Positions 9,330 through 18,000 of a stretch of 64,000 nt of DNA are shown here, one piece after another. This DNA is from Hanleya hanleyi. Lineage: Eukaryota; Mollusca; Polyplacophora; Lepidopleurida; Hanleyidae. Made by a program: the position numbers and the translations under genes. The first letter of the stretch is position 1; each line of letters opens with the position of its first letter. The stretch is from NCBI GenBank assembly GCA_036873755.1, contig JAVTVY010045365.1:62001-126000 (forward strand), in the 5' to 3' direction. Under the pieces are notes generated by a model. It saw only the letters and a program-made list of their open reading frames with translations, was not told where the DNA came from and did not search any database.

Positions 9330-10490
9330 CGTCGCTGATTGGTGGCCTACAAGGTGCCTACGCCGAGGTCCGCGCGACCACCCTTCCTGGGTTAACTTAC
9401 AATCCACATATTTTGCACGAAAATTCACCTAGTATCAATTCCTACGTTAAATGATTGCATGTATTGAGATAACATTACGGTTGGCCCTGAAAAGGGTCTT
9501 TGGACCATGTACACCACTGTATTGGCGCCATTCCTGGGTGTCGTCAGAATCTCTTCATTTTGCACCAAATTCACACTGGTCAATTCCTATGTTAAATGAT
9601 TGCGTGTATTGAGATAACATTAGAGTCGATGCTGATTGGTGGTCTACAAGGTGTCTACGCCGAGGTCCGCGCGACCACCCTTCCTGGGTTAACTTACAAT
9701 CCACATATTTTGCACGAAAATTTACCTAGTGTCAATTCCTACGTTAAATGATTGCATGTATTGAGATAACATTACGGTTGGCCCTGAAAAGGGTCTTTGG
9801 ACCATGTACACCACTGTATTGGCGCCATTCCTGGATGTCGTCAGAATCCCTTCATTTTGCACCAAATTCACACTGGTCAATTCCTAGGTTAAATGATTAC
9901 GTGTATTGAGATAACATTACGGTTGGCCCTGAAAAGGGTCTTTGGACCATGTACAGCACTGTATTGGCGCCATTCCTGGGTGTCGTCAGAATCTCTTCAT
10001 TTTGCACCAAATTCACACTGGTCAATTCCTATGTTAAATGATTGCGTGTATTGATAACATTAGAGTCGATGCTGATTGGTGGTCTACAAGGTGCCTACGC
10101 CGAGGTCCGCGCAACCACCCTTCCTGGGTTAACTTACAATCCACATATTTTGCACGAAAATTCACCTAGTGTCAATTACTACGTTAAATGATTGCATGTA
10201 TTGAGATAACATTACGGTTGGCCCTGAAAAGGGTCTTTGGACCATGTACACCACTGTATTGGCGCCATTCCTGGGTGTCGTCAGAATCTCTTCATTTTGC
10301 ACCAAATTCACACTGGTCAATTCCTAGGTTAAATGATTGCGTGTATTGAGATAACATTAGAGTCGATGCTGATTGGTGGTCTACAAGGTGTCTACGCCGA
10401 GGTCCGCGCGACCACCCTTCCTGGGTTAACTTACAATCCACATATTTTGCACCAAATTTTTGCTTGGTTGGCCCTAAAACACTGAGAAAA
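9330..10490. repeat. Central 295-bp dimeric repeat array, left block
   Basis: Units start with a degenerate stem-loop (GGCCCTGAAAAGGGTC, first at 9483; others near 9780, 9925 and 10220), spaced about 295 or 145 bp. Each 295-bp unit is two related half-units, each containing 'caattcctaNgttaaatgattgc' and 'tgtattgagataacatta'. One half-unit has GGCGCC and the other a CCAAT box (gctgattggt). No coding capacity. The module content (gene end, then CCAAT) resembles the flanks of the small gene in the middle of the array. Confidence 0.85.
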
Positions 10491-10520
10491 AAACCCTGTG
10501 TGTTGGAAGGGCTAGGGGTT

Positions 10521-10708
10521 GGCCCTGAAAAGGGCCGTTGAGGTGGGAGCAGGGATTGTTTTTTGGAGTTGGAGATTGGTAATACTATAGAATATAGAGG
10601 ACATGATGTATGACCTGATTTGAATTGAATGTGCCAAGTTAGAAGTTCTCCCTTTCGGAGTAATTGGTTGGCCCTGAAAAGGGCCTTTGGTTGGCCCTGA
10701 AAAGGGCC
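10521..10708 (-). terminator. Three histone-type stem-loops downstream of the small ORF
   Basis: Perfect GGCCCTTTTCAGGGCC hairpins on the minus strand lie at 10708-10693, 10685-10670 and 10536-10521. The first is preceded by CAAC and the second by CCAAAG; both flanks are known from histone genes. A purine-rich CGAAAGGGAGAACT (10657-10644) follows the second and resembles a histone downstream element. They lie just 3' of the 10.7-11.2-kb gene. Confidence 0.8.
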
Positions 10709-10738
10709 GTTGAAGTCAATTTGTTTACCCTGTTTTAT

Positions 10739-11212
10739 TCAGGAGGAGTTTGCCTGTCTACTCCGTAAAATCGCTGACGGAAAAGTACCGGTGCGGCTGT
10801 AATGTGTACCGGTGTTGTGGCTCATCGTGGTCAGAAATGGGCATCTCTTGAGAAATGGGCATCTCTTGGAGGAAATTGGCGGGTGGAATTTCCCCGATGT
10901 CCACGAATTCCGGCTCTTGTTGTTGTGTTGGTGGTGGTGGTGGTGGTGGTGGGTGCAATTCTTCAAATGTGTTAGCCAGGCCTCATCACTGACCGTCCTG
11001 GCCAGCACGATGAGCGCACGGAGATTCTGGGCTGCCCCCGGATTGACGTTATTGTTGTCGATGTGCCGGCACCATCCTCTAATCTCTTCCAGCCAAAAAT
11101 CCTTGACAGCCTTCACCATCGCCTTCCTCTGTCGCCGGGCAATCTCCCGCTGTATTTCCATCATTCTTCCCGAAGCCTTTGTTGTGGACATCTTCGCTAC
11201 GCGGTTGTTCAT
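10739..11212 (-). CDS. Small protein of unknown function with histone-like gene architecture
   Basis: The frame opens at 11221 but the first ATG is at 11212 (MNNRVAKMSTTK). The first 90 residues are basic and probably helical (MEIQREIARRQRKAMVKAV, then ...NLRALIVLARTVSDEAWL). A CAC/CCA microsatellite at about 10928-10955 then gives a His run. In the next frame the same DNA reads as a Pro run followed by an acidic, plausible C-terminus (EPEFVDIGEI...EMPIS) ending at 10758. An indel in the microsatellite may therefore have changed the frame. I do not recognise the family. Upstream are a TATA box and five CCAAT boxes. Downstream are histone-like stem-loops. Confidence 0.5.
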   Translation of the reverse strand: MNNRVAKMSTTKASGRMMEIQREIARRQRKAMVKAVKDFWLEEIRGWCRHIDNNNVNPGAAQNLRALIVLARTVSDEAWLTHLKNCTHHHHHHHQHNNKSRNSWTSGKFHPPISSKRCPFLKRCPFLTTMSHNTGTHYSRTGTFPSAILRSRQANSS

Positions 11213-11249
11213 CTTCTTCAATATGTATACGAGTTGTTGGTCTGTGAAA

Positions 11250-11420
11250 GGTGAATGGAATGGCGCTGACCACGCTCCCGCTGGCTTTATACTGAAATAC
11301 AGTATATTTTCATTGGCTGTTTCAATGGGGTGATGCTGGCTTCATTGGTTCTTTTTAGCGATAGCGGATTGGCTCTTTTTATAGACAGCGGATTGGCTCT
11401 TATTCGAGTCTGCTGATTGG
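11250..11420 (-). promoter_or_regulatory. CCAAT-rich promoter of the small unknown gene
   Basis: On the minus strand TATAAAG lies at 11291-11285, followed by a CATTCCATTCACC initiator-like region near 11260-11250. Upstream are five CCAAT boxes (complements at 11312, 11344, 11368, 11392 and 11416), three of them separated by 24 bp. Multiple CCAAT boxes are typical of S-phase and histone promoters bound by NF-Y. Confidence 0.7.
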
Positions 11421-11439
11421 TCAATATAGTGGACCCCAA

Positions 11440-12740
11440 CCCTTCCTGGGTTAATTTACAATCCTTCATTTTGCACCAAAATTCGCACTGGCCAATTCTC
11501 ATGTTAAATGATTGCGTGTATTGATAACATTAGAGTGACATTACGGTTGGCCCTGAAAAGGGTCTTTGGAACATGTACACCACTGTATTGGCGCCATTCC
11601 TGGGTGTCGTCAGAATCCCTTCATTTTGCACCAAATTCACACTAGTCAATTCCTAGGTTAAATGATTGCGTGTATTGATAACATTAGAGTCGATGCTGAT
11701 TGGTGGTCTACAAGGTGCCTACACCGAGGTCCGCGCGACCACCCTTCCTGGGTTAACTTACAACCCACATATTTTGCACGAAAATTCACCTAGTGTCAAT
11801 TCCTACGTTAAATCATTGCATGTATTGAGATAACATTAGAGTCCATGCTGATTACAACATTACGGTTGGCCCTGAAAAGGGTCTTTGGAACATGTACACC
11901 ACTGTATTGGCGCCATTCCTGGGTGTCGTCAGAATCTCTTCATTTTGCACCAAATTCACACTGGTCAATTCCTATGTTAAATGATTGCGTGTATTGATAA
12001 CATTAGAGTCGATGCTGATTGGTGGTCTACAAGGTGCCTACACCGAGGTCCGTGCGACCACCCTTCCTGGGTTAACTTACAATCCACATATTTTGCACGA
12101 AAATTCACCTAGTGTCAATTCCTACGTTAAATGATTACGTGTATTGAGATAACATTACGGTTGGCCCTGAAAAGGGTCTTTGGAACATGTACACCACTGT
12201 ATTGGCGCCATTCCTGGATGTCGTCAGAATCTCTTCATTTTGCACCAAATTCACACTGGTCAATTCCTATGTTAAATGATTGCGTGTATTGAGATAACAT
12301 TAGAGTCGATGCTGATTGGTGGTCTACAAGGTGTCTACGCCGAGGTCCGCGCGACCACCCTTCCTGGGTTAACTTACAATCCACATATTTTGCACGAAAA
12401 TTCACCTAGTCTCAATTCCTACGTTAAATGATTGCATGTATTGAGATAACATTACGGTTGGCCCTGAAAAGGGTCTTTGGACCATGTACACCACTGTATT
12501 GGCGCCATTCCTGGGTGTCGTCAGAATCTCTTCATTTTGCACCAAATTCACACTGGTCAATTCCTATGTTAAATGATTGCGTGTATTGATAACATTTGAG
12601 TCGATGCTGATTGGTGTTCTACAAGGTGTCTACGCCGAGGTCCGCGCGACCACCCTTCCTGGGTTAACTTACAATCCACATATTTTGCACCAAATTCATC
12701 TAGTGTCAATTCCTACGTTAAATGATTGCGTGTATTGATA
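11440..12740. repeat. Central 295-bp dimeric repeat array, right block
   Basis: It is the continuation of the array, with degenerate stem-loops starting near 11549, 11868, 12163 and 12460. The half-unit phrases are the same as in the left block, with only a few per cent divergence. The small gene at 10.5-11.4 kb interrupts the array. Confidence 0.85.
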
Positions 12741-13045
12741 ACATTACAGCCCGAATCATCACGGACTTTCACGAAGGGTGAGGGTGGAATAAAAACTATA
12801 ACGTATACGGGTACGGATAGAGAGATGTGTGAAAAAAAAACCTATAACGTGTACGGCTATGGACTAGGGTTTTTTAATATACACGAGTCATCACGGACTT
12901 TCACATATGAAAAAACACAAAAATGATGGTTTTTTGACTTTTATTATTTAAGTCAAACAAGAATGTATAGAATATGTACAAATAGAATACAGGTGGTATG
13001 TACAATAGAATAGTAGTGGTATATACAAGTGGTACAAAAAAGTTC
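12741..13045 (-). other. Spacer downstream of PolB and tRNA, with AATAAA
   Basis: A phrase 'catcacggactttcac' occurs at about 12758 and 12889, and 'ctataacgt.tacgg' at about 12797 and 12842, forming short direct repeats. On the minus strand AATAAA lies at 12945-12940, about 240 nt beyond the PolB stop codon. It is the first plausible poly(A) signal for PolB, which would place the tRNA inside the PolB 3' UTR. Confidence 0.5.
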
Positions 13046-13131
13046 TGTCAGGAGTAGGATTCGAACCTACGTCCGGCATTTCGCCGACCAGCACTTAATA
13101 CCGGCGCCTTAGACCACTCGGCCATCCTGAC
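13046..13131 (-). tRNA. tRNA-Leu(UAA), class II, inside the element
   Basis: Acceptor stem GTCAGGA/TCCTGAC is a perfect 7 bp with discriminator A. The D-arm contains GGCCGAGTGGTCTAAGGC (A box). The anticodon loop is ATTAAGT, giving UAA. A long variable arm (CGGC-GAAAT-GCCG) and T-arm GTAGG-TTCGAAT-CCTAC (B box) complete a class II leucine tRNA. It has no intron and no encoded CCA. A TTTTTT pol III terminator follows at 13041-13036. All stems are intact, so it is probably functional. It lies 57 nt past the PolB stop codon on the same strand. Confidence 0.93.
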
Positions 13132-13187
13132 TTTTACAGTTTTTAACTGGTGTATCAACAGTCATATAGTGTGTGTTCGACATTTTT

Positions 13188-16100
13188 TCACAAGTCCAAG
13201 TAAGTGGTGCTCACACCATCGGCCAGTACTTTCCGTTTCGAGTAAAAGAAAGTAAAGGCGTCTCGTTGCTGGATGTACGTCCGCATCTGGTGGTCCACTA
13301 CCCGAAATCCGCGGTTAGTTCCACTCGCACTGGCCTGGCTTTGCAGCACGTTCAAGTACAAGGCTTTGTCGATGTTGGGATCGCGCCGGTTCACCCCTTT
13401 GCAGCTAAACTTATTTTCGTCTCCCCCGTAACAGTAATACGTCTTGGAGGAGAGAGCAATCATAGCATCTCCACTCCACTCCAGCTTGAAGAGGCCCGGC
13501 GTACGCTTATCGTACTGGTATTGGTCACGTGCAGGTAACCACTGGTCCCGTTCCGCTTCATACTCTGCCCGTACCTCCGGTTTCACCAGGGACTCCCAAT
13601 CTGCATTAGAGACGGCCATGTAGGCCGAGTCCGTATCCATCTCCATGAGTTGCCAGTCTGATGCATTAAAATACACAACCATGAAATCATAGAGAAACTG
13701 CAGCATCCTCAGCTTGGCCACATGGTATACCATACATCCAATCTGCAGGGGTAGGTTGTAACGGATAGTCTTCTTGGCTGAACTGACTTCATACGTGTCG
13801 TCATCGATGACCTCCACGGAGCGAAACAGAGGAGAATTCACTTTTTTGCGGGCTTGTTTGGTTGTACAAATGTTCACGTTCACGTGCTTATCCTGATTCG
13901 TGACTGTTTTTCCATAGTAACCATTGCCCGTCAATTTCCAAGATTGACCGATGATGGCCTTACTCGGGTCTTGGTCACCTTGACGACGGGCCGACGTCAC
14001 GATGTCGGCATTCTCCGCAAAACAAGCGTCGGGTACGTACTGTATCACTTGGTATATTTTGGTAATTTCCAAACCGTGGCTCATGTACCACTGCAGTAAG
14101 GGCGTGCCCAGCAAGATTTTCTCGGCCCACATACTACCAATCAACATCCGACGAGGTCGAGGCAAACACTCGTGTTGCTTCGCATAGGCCCCCATGGTGT
14201 CTCCAATATCATCCCGACCCACCAGCGTGTTCTTAAAGATGGGCGGGCACTGGGCAAAGAGGGGTTTGAGAGTATCGGGAACATGCAAATCACATTCGAC
14301 AAAGCCGTAGAGGGCCCCCGAACGAATGGCGTCGAACATCTGTGGCAGACTCAGGAGTCGCCGACGACTCAACGGGTACTCGCGCTCTTTTAGGAAACGC
14401 CGTAAATGGGGTAGGGCCTGGCACATGGTGTGAAATTCACACTCCCACATTTCGATGAGATGGTATCCTCTCTCTTTGACGTAATCTCCGTTCTCCTGCA
14501 CTTCTTCCCGTAATTCTTCTGCCGATTTCCCACGTCGTTCGTTGAAGCGTCCAGCGCTGAAATGGCATCCGTGGCCGTGCCAGTAACACCCATAAAATTG
14601 AAATACGGTCGGTGTCCTACCCACCAGGGCAAACCCATCGACGGGGAGTCGACGATCTCCTATCCGCTTCTCTGTGGCGTTGGTCTGGTGTCGTATATAA
14701 ATTGCCCGTCGATAGGCTTCCCAATCCAACCACTGATCAGCCAGATGCTTGTAGGGCGTGCGTTGCGGTGTAAAATGCCGACCTTCCGCCAACCAACGTG
14801 TATAATGGCCACTGGGCATAGGTTGGGCCAGAGACCACAGGTACAAGGCATTCGCATCGAAACCGATGATCTTAGCACAGGGTTTTCCACTGGGGAGAGT
14901 AGTGACGTCCTTCTCGTGATAACGGTGAAAAATAAGACTCGGTCCGCCGACAATGTTCTGCTTTAGACAATCATGCATGTCTGCATCTTTTTGCTGTATC
15001 AGTGAGAAGTACGTAGGACACTCTTGAAAAAGATGGCGAAGCGCCAGACCCGGTAAACTCAAGCACTCCTTGAAGATGTCGACGTGCATCTCGCGACGAA
15101 AGAGTTGAACCATTTTCTCGGTCGCTTCCAGGAAAGGAACCACATCTAAGTTATTATACCATATCAGGAAATCTCGCAAGGTCTGCATATGTTGATCGTT
15201 CCATACCTGCTGTAGTTCCCGGTACGTGTCTTCCGGACATTCCACTTGCTTCAAATCATCAAAGAAGGCATCCCGGGGTGGCAACTGTGTTTCCTGCAAA
15301 CGGTCGAGCGTTGATATATACGTGTAAGGGAACCTCCCTTTGGTTTGTGCACAGTTATACGCCTTGACCCACTGATCATAGCTACAATTAGGAGCTAAGT
15401 AGTTCCGTACATCCAGGAAATGAAGTGATGTGGTAGTGAGGGCCATATGATTATTGATTTTCTTGATGATGGACTTGATGGTATTCGCCTGGGCCAAGTA
15501 GGGATAGAGAAATTGCTTGACCATGTTCAAGTCATATTGCCCCGAGTTGAAACCCAGCACCGGTAACTGACCTAGATATTGTAGGAAGCGCACTTTCAAT
15601 TTCTGCGCATACGGTTTCGGTAAAGGCACATCCTGCGACTGCATGGACTCCGGCTCCGACTCGGACTCTTCATCGTCACTAAACGCTACACCCGGTATAG
15701 GAATCCGATCGGTGAGCTGGTCCAGTACGTCCTGGAACTTGGACACCAACAATTTCGTACTGGCCGCACTGACTTCCTCTAAATACTCCATCATGCAGGT
15801 GATCAACTCATGGGAATCCCCGGTAGACACGAAACAGACCGGTGCATCGTCATAGCCAGGTACGTTGCTGGAAATGCTGACACTCAGGGGAATATGGCGC
15901 TGCGTCCACTGCGTTTTCGCTGAAAACAGGTCCATGGGTTCCAATAGGGCCTCAAAATCGTAACACGCCCGGTAGGGAAAATAACGGTCCGCCTCCGGTA
16001 TGATGAGACCCTCATCGGCCAGGGCCTCGAAAATAGTAGGCGTATTATGATACACACCATCCGGATAGACTCGCTTGACACTGTTGTCACAACGCTTCTC

Positions 16101-17072
16101 GTGTCGATGTAAGTCGGTGGAACGGTCAAACACCCGATGGCATTGGGCACAACTGTAAGACTGGGCGTACTGGCTCATATTGCACATCAGCGAAAAATGA
16201 CTCACGCCATTGTAGTTGAAGACATTGACTTCCATCGTAGAAGCATACCGTTCTGTTGAACGACGAACCAATTCAGTCACAAATGTATCCTCCTCGCATC
16301 GTAATCGGTATACCATGATATTGATGTTGAACAGTGTTTCCACATCATCCAAATTGTTGAACGGGACTCCACGGAAGTGCCGTTCATCCAAGTCTTGCTG
16401 CTCTAAGTACCGCTCCCAATAGTCATTGGCCACTTTGTCACAACCGTGTGGATTACACTGGTCCAGATGCACGGCCAAACACAGAAACAGACATTTCCGG
16501 TCTTTGTAGGGTCCCTTCATCCCTCCCGTTAATGGATGCAGTCCATGTCGATGAAGCAGCCAAGGGGGTAGTAGTACAGGAGCACCGATAGGGTGATTTC
16601 TCATTTTTGTGACGAAAAATGTGACGTTGGTCACCCTTTCCACAAGCCAGTTGGTATTGGGGCGTTGCAACCGGGTCCATTCCAATGGGTCCAACGTAGT
16701 CAATTGGTCGATGAGTGGCTGCAGGGAAATGGCATTCGTCACCGTGATTGGCTTGTCAAACACATACGTATTATTGCTGGGATAATAATACCGCAGCTGG
16801 TCTGTCTCTTTATGGCGAAGGATGTATCCAAAAGTGAGATTCAACTTGAAGGCTGTGACCTGGTCTGTGAAAATGTTCTCCGCATAAGTAGACAAATACG
16901 TAAGATCCTGCAGTCGAAAGTTATACAAGTCCAATAGACGACGGTCACGGTGAAAACAATGGCGTATGGTAGCCCAGTGTCGTTGATAAATCTCCCTCAC
17001 ACGCTCGTCTTGAGGCAAGACTTCAACCGGAGTTACTGCTGGGTCCCAGGGCAAATCTTCTTCACGTCTCAT
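13188..17072 (-). CDS. Protein-primed family B DNA polymerase (1294 aa)
   Basis: Domain order: an N-terminal region about 185-300 with 'DRKCLFLCLAVH' and a distal 'VSHFSL' that resembles an OTU-like cysteine-protease fold; a CxxC...H...C zinc finger (308-328); 3'-5' exonuclease motifs DFEALL (372-377), FNSGQYDLN (508-516) and WYNNLD (638-643); then the polymerase with motif A DANALYLWSL (739-748), motif B KLTGNGYYGK (1046-1055), motif C MDTDS (1145-1149) and SSKTYY (1208-1213). An insert at 809-836 (LPVDGF...FQFYGCYWHGHGC) is the Vsr/PD-(D/E)XK-like segment usual in this polymerase group. All catalytic acidic residues are present. It would replicate the element from protein-primed ends. Its promoter is the right terminal repeat. 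Confidence 0.93.
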   Translation of the reverse strand: MRREEDLPWDPAVTPVEVLPQDERVREIYQRHWATIRHCFHRDRRLLDLYNFRLQDLTYLSTYAENIFTDQVTAFKLNLTFGYILRHKETDQLRYYYPSNNTYVFDKPITVTNAISLQPLIDQLTTLDPLEWTRLQRPNTNWLVERVTNVTFFVTKMRNHPIGAPVLLPPWLLHRHGLHPLTGGMKGPYKDRKCLFLCLAVHLDQCNPHGCDKVANDYWERYLEQQDLDERHFRGVPFNNLDDVETLFNINIMVYRLRCEEDTFVTELVRRSTERYASTMEVNVFNYNGVSHFSLMCNMSQYAQSYSCAQCHRVFDRSTDLHRHEKRCDNSVKRVYPDGVYHNTPTIFEALADEGLIIPEADRYFPYRACYDFEALLEPMDLFSAKTQWTQRHIPLSVSISSNVPGYDDAPVCFVSTGDSHELITCMMEYLEEVSAASTKLLVSKFQDVLDQLTDRIPIPGVAFSDDEESESEPESMQSQDVPLPKPYAQKLKVRFLQYLGQLPVLGFNSGQYDLNMVKQFLYPYLAQANTIKSIIKKINNHMALTTTSLHFLDVRNYLAPNCSYDQWVKAYNCAQTKGRFPYTYISTLDRLQETQLPPRDAFFDDLKQVECPEDTYRELQQVWNDQHMQTLRDFLIWYNNLDVVPFLEATEKMVQLFRREMHVDIFKECLSLPGLALRHLFQECPTYFSLIQQKDADMHDCLKQNIVGGPSLIFHRYHEKDVTTLPSGKPCAKIIGFDANALYLWSLAQPMPSGHYTRWLAEGRHFTPQRTPYKHLADQWLDWEAYRRAIYIRHQTNATEKRIGDRRLPVDGFALVGRTPTVFQFYGCYWHGHGCHFSAGRFNERRGKSAEELREEVQENGDYVKERGYHLIEMWECEFHTMCQALPHLRRFLKEREYPLSRRRLLSLPQMFDAIRSGALYGFVECDLHVPDTLKPLFAQCPPIFKNTLVGRDDIGDTMGAYAKQHECLPRPRRMLIGSMWAEKILLGTPLLQWYMSHGLEITKIYQVIQYVPDACFAENADIVTSARRQGDQDPSKAIIGQSWKLTGNGYYGKTVTNQDKHVNVNICTTKQARKKVNSPLFRSVEVIDDDTYEVSSAKKTIRYNLPLQIGCMVYHVAKLRMLQFLYDFMVVYFNASDWQLMEMDTDSAYMAVSNADWESLVKPEVRAEYEAERDQWLPARDQYQYDKRTPGLFKLEWSGDAMIALSSKTYYCYGGDENKFSCKGVNRRDPNIDKALYLNVLQSQASASGTNRGFRVVDHQMRTYIQQRDAFTFFYSKRKVLADGVSTTYLDL

Positions 17073-17098
17073 GCTTTCGTCTAATACAAGCTGGTAGC

Positions 17099-17965
17099 CA
17101 AACAGGCAGACAGGCTGGCTAGTGGTCAGGCAGGCTAGTGGGCAGGCAGGCAGGCAGGCACGCAGGCAGGCTGGTCAGGTCAGGTCAGGTAGGTAGTGCA
17201 ATGAATACACCCCACCCTTAAAAATTTGCCCCTTTTATACGTTTTTCTACCCAAGATGGCCGCCTAAAAACATTCGAAAATGGCCGCCACGTTCGAAAAT
17301 GGCCGCCGCGTTCGAAAATGGCCGCCTGTCAATCAAAAACATTCGAAAATGGCCGCCACGTTCGAAAATGGCCGCCAAAACGTTCGAAAATGGCCGCCAC
17401 GTTCGAAAATGGCCGACACGTTCGAAAATGGCCGCCTGTCAATCAAAAACATTCGAAAATGGCCGCCGCGTTCGAAAATGGCCGCCAAAACGTTCGAAAA
17501 TGGCCGCCAAAGCCGCCATTTTCCAAGATGGCCGCCAAAACGTTCGAAAATGGCCGCCACGTTCGAAAATGGCCACCTGTCAATCAAAAACAGTCGAAAA
17601 TGGCCGCCGCGTTCGAAAATGGCCACCAAAACGTTCGAAAATGGCCGCCACGTTCGAAAATGGCCGCCAAAGCCACCATTTTCCAAGATGGCCGCCAAAA
17701 CGTTCGAAAATGGCCGCCACGTTCGAAAATGGCCGCCTGTCAATCAAAAACATTCGAAAATGACCGCCGCGTTCGAAAATGGCCGCCAAAACGTTCGAAA
17801 ATGGCCGCCACGTTCGAAAATGGCCGCCAAAACAAAATGGCCGCAACAAAAAGCCGCCATTTTCCAAAATGGCCGACACCTATTTGACCTCGCCGCCACA
17901 AATCCTCCGCAAATGACCTCTACATCCGGGTGAAAGGATACTCGATTTACGCTAAGTATACTACT
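17099..17965 (-). repeat. Right terminal inverted repeat of the 14.2-kb element
   Basis: It is the inverted copy of 3749-4643, including the same CGGCCATTTTCGAA array, TGATTGACAG sites and CCTG-rich leader. It differs by substitutions and by loss or gain of repeat units. It ends GTATACTACT-3' and is followed by GGCCTG. Confidence 0.9.
17200..17239 (-). promoter_or_regulatory. Core promoter of the DNA polymerase gene
   Basis: TATAAAAG on the minus strand (17239-17232) and TTCATT (17205-17200) place the cap site near 17202. This gives a 5' leader of about 130 nt to the PolB ATG at 17072, the first ATG in the leader. Confidence 0.75.
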
Positions 17966-18000
17966 GGCCTGACTATGCGAGAAGTCGTAAGTAGTATCAG

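Larger units (their letters stand above)
3743..17971. mobile_element. 14.2-kb Polinton-like DNA element with polymerase, CARD-PC4 and RING genes
   Basis: The element proper runs 3749-17965. Its two ends are inverted copies starting AGTAGTATACTTAGCG, flanked by GCCCTG (3743-3748) and GGCCTG (17966-17971). That is a 6-bp target duplication with one mismatch. The 5'-AG terminus, 6-bp duplication, inverted repeats of several hundred bases and protein-primed PolB are Polinton/Maverick hallmarks. I found no retroviral-type integrase, double-jelly-roll major capsid, penton, packaging ATPase or adenain-type protease in any frame, so it is either a capsid-free derivative, a helper-dependent satellite, or a different lineage with the same ends. 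Gene order is CARD/PC4 (+), RING-1 (-), RING-2 (+), unknown small ORF (-), tRNA-Leu (-), PolB (-). The long ORFs are open, so the insertion looks recent. Confidence 0.7.

Noticed and set aside
9483..12475. Functional histone-type hairpins throughout the repeat array
   Set aside because: The array copies have GGGTC instead of GGGCC. This puts an A-C mismatch in the second base pair on the minus strand, and they lack the purine-rich downstream element. They are better seen as decayed copies.
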